DNA of 34,181 nt, taken from Sphingomonadales bacterium (GTDB lineage Bacteria > Pseudomonadota > Alphaproteobacteria > Sphingomonadales > Sphingomonadaceae). Below, piece by piece: positions 33,099 to 34,181 of this stretch. The stretch is from NCBI GenBank assembly GCA_025352685.1, contig JANXSN010000001.1:1-34181 (forward strand), read 5' to 3'. Position numbers and translations under genes: made by a program. How positions within the stretch are numbered: the first letter of the stretch is position 1; the number at the start of each line of letters is the position of its first letter. The notes beneath the pieces are model-generated. The model searched no databases, was not told the DNA's origin, and was given only the letters and a program-made list of their open reading frames with translations.

Positions 33099-34030
33099 GA
33101 GCCCGATTCAGAAGTTTTTCAAGCGTAGCAGTATTTTGCGGTACGTCGGGTGAGCATTTGGATGGATGCGATCAGCGCCCATGCGGTGGAGGAGGAGACT
33201 AAGGTTTCCCAATCTTTTGCAAGGCGTCGGCATCGTCCGAGGCATGCGAATGTGCGCTCGACGACCCAGCGCCGAGGAAGGACTTTGAAGCCCTTGGCGG
33301 TATCGGACCGTTTGATGATCTCGATGGTCCAACTGCCATGGCGGCTCATCTCGTTACGCAGTTTTGGCCCGGCGTAGCGGCCATCGGCAAAGACATGGCG
33401 GAGCCATGGAAAGCGCTGACGTATCCCCTTGAGCACATCTGCGGCGCCGTCCCGGTCCTGAATATCGGCCGCATGAACCAGGATGAAGATCAAAAAGCCG
33501 CAGGTGTCGGTGAGAATATGGCGCTTTCGGCCCTTGATCTTCTTACCGGCACCATAGCCGCAAACTCCGTCACTTTCCGTCATTTTTACCGACTGGCTAT
33601 CGATCACACCGGCGCTGGGTGAGGCTTCGCGCCCCTCGATTTCGCGCAGGCTCATGACCAGTACCGTATTCATCGCACTGAAAAGACCGGTATCGCGCCA
33701 AGCGTAGAAGTAGCGCCGCACCGTTGATACCGGCAGGAAGCATTCGGGCAACAGCCGCCATGCACACCCGCTCGCCGCAATGTAGAGGAGAGCGTTCACA
33801 GCTTCGCGCATGTCCGTCGTGCGACGCCGCCCACCCCGCCTCGCCGGCGGAATAAACGGTGCAATCAGCAGCCATTCCCGATCCGTCATATCGCCTGGAT
33901 ACCGCAAACCTTCCCGGCTATGTTCACGCCGGGCAATACCAGTCCATGCCATCGTTCACTCCATCTCTTCGCAAAGACGGGCTGAATCACAACATACTGG
34001 TATTGCTCAACAACTTTCGAATCGGGCTCT
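33098..34030. mobile_element. IS5-family insertion sequence
   Basis: A complete element of about 0.93 kb. Terminal inverted repeats are visible: AGAGCCCGATTC at the left (33098-33109) and its complement GAATCGGGCTCT at the right (34019-34030), with similar AGAAGTTTTT/GAAAGTTGTT sequence inside. A TA lies at both borders (33096-33097 and 34030-34031), consistent with a TA target duplication as in the IS427 group, but the exact end is uncertain by a base. It encloses one transposase gene on the minus strand. Confidence 0.87.
33119..33952 (-). CDS. IS5-family DDE transposase
   Basis: A 277-residue transposase. The N-terminal part RYPGDMTDREWLLIAPFIPP, the segment RRTTDMREAVNALLYIAASG and CAWRLLPECF are typical of IS5-family (IS427-like) enzymes. 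The DDE residues are likely the Asp in GVIDSQSVK, the Asp in FADGRYAG and the Glu in RRWVVERTFACLGRCRRLAK. It appears complete in one frame and the element's ends are intact, so it may still be active. GGAG lies ten bases before the ATG. Confidence 0.93.
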   Translation of the reverse strand: MAWTGIARREHSREGLRYPGDMTDREWLLIAPFIPPARRGGRRRTTDMREAVNALLYIAASGCAWRLLPECFLPVSTVRRYFYAWRDTGLFSAMNTVLVMSLREIEGREASPSAGVIDSQSVKMTESDGVCGYGAGKKIKGRKRHILTDTCGFLIFILVHAADIQDRDGAADVLKGIRQRFPWLRHVFADGRYAGPKLRNEMSRHGSWTIEIIKRSDTAKGFKVLPRRWVVERTFACLGRCRRLAKDWETLVSSSTAWALIASIQMLTRRTAKYCYA

Positions 34031-34181
34031 ATGAGCGTGGCACTTTGATGGATATTCATTTGTTCAATGAGAATCGTTTCGGATAAGCGATAATATCATG
34101 AAATATAATTTGTGATGTTACCGTACCAGTGACTAGATGCTGTATTATGTATTGATACCGAAACGACAATGTAAGTCGTTT
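34031..34181. other. AT-rich right flank of the IS
   Basis: Base composition drops sharply after the IS, especially 34085-34181, unlike the GC-rich rest of the window. The remainder of the DUF2383 gene is not recognisable here. At the very end AAACGAC (34161-34167) and GTCGTTT (34175-34181) form a perfect 7-base inverted repeat with a 7-base loop, cut by the window edge. Confidence 0.5.

Overview
The window looks like chromosomal DNA of an alphaproteobacterium, most probably a sphingomonad. This is inferred from the high-GC codon use, the gene families present (DUF4112, DUF2383, a GNAT-nitrilase fusion, an S45 acylase, an EmrA-type fusion-protein remnant) and a sigma-EcfG-like promoter. No rRNA, tRNA or CRISPR array was seen.

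Layout. 1-270: degraded C-terminus of a Kup potassium transporter. 310-2957 (minus): a MetX-like alpha/beta hydrolase followed by an amidase-signature enzyme. 3109-4954 (minus): a DUF427 protein coupled to an ABC1/UbiB-type kinase-like protein. 5266-6456 (minus): a photolyase-like flavoprotein whose two domains appear in swapped order. 6744-8217: a nonsense-interrupted cupin, an intact exported cupin, and two convergent gene fragments (alpha/beta hydrolase, EmrA-like) that meet head to head. 8479-9501 (minus): an exported beta-propeller. 10177-15971 (plus): metN-metI-metQ, an ATP-grasp ligase, an SfnG-like flavin monooxygenase and a TauD-like dioxygenase, which together read as an organosulfur uptake and desulfurisation operon. 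16257-19766: a divergent pair, S45 (penicillin/AHL-type) acylase and metal-dependent amidohydrolase. 19902-20153: remnant of an outer-membrane-type protein. 20345-21952 (minus): GNAT-nitrilase fusion. 22498-23484 (minus): aldo/keto reductase. 23693-30323: envelope, stress and signalling genes (DUF4112, His-rich exported peptide, cardiolipin synthase, CAP-domain protein on the minus strand, stand-alone EAL protein, exported PepSY-like protein, glycine-zipper stress protein) ending at a strong hairpin. 31179-34181: two membrane proteins, a DUF2383 fragment and an intact IS5-family element that abuts it, then an AT-rich tail.

Two themes stand out. First, gene decay: at least six broken genes (kup end, cupin, hydrolase, EmrA, outer-membrane remnant, DUF2383) lie among intact operons, and long stretches hold no recognisable gene. 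Second, scavenging chemistry: four or more amide- or nitrile-type hydrolases plus a sulfur-acquisition operon suggest a nutrient-scavenging accessory region. The most novel-looking items are the domain-swapped photolyase and the MetNIQ/ATP-grasp/SfnG/TauD operon. All functions are read from motifs and remembered family patterns; no database search was run.
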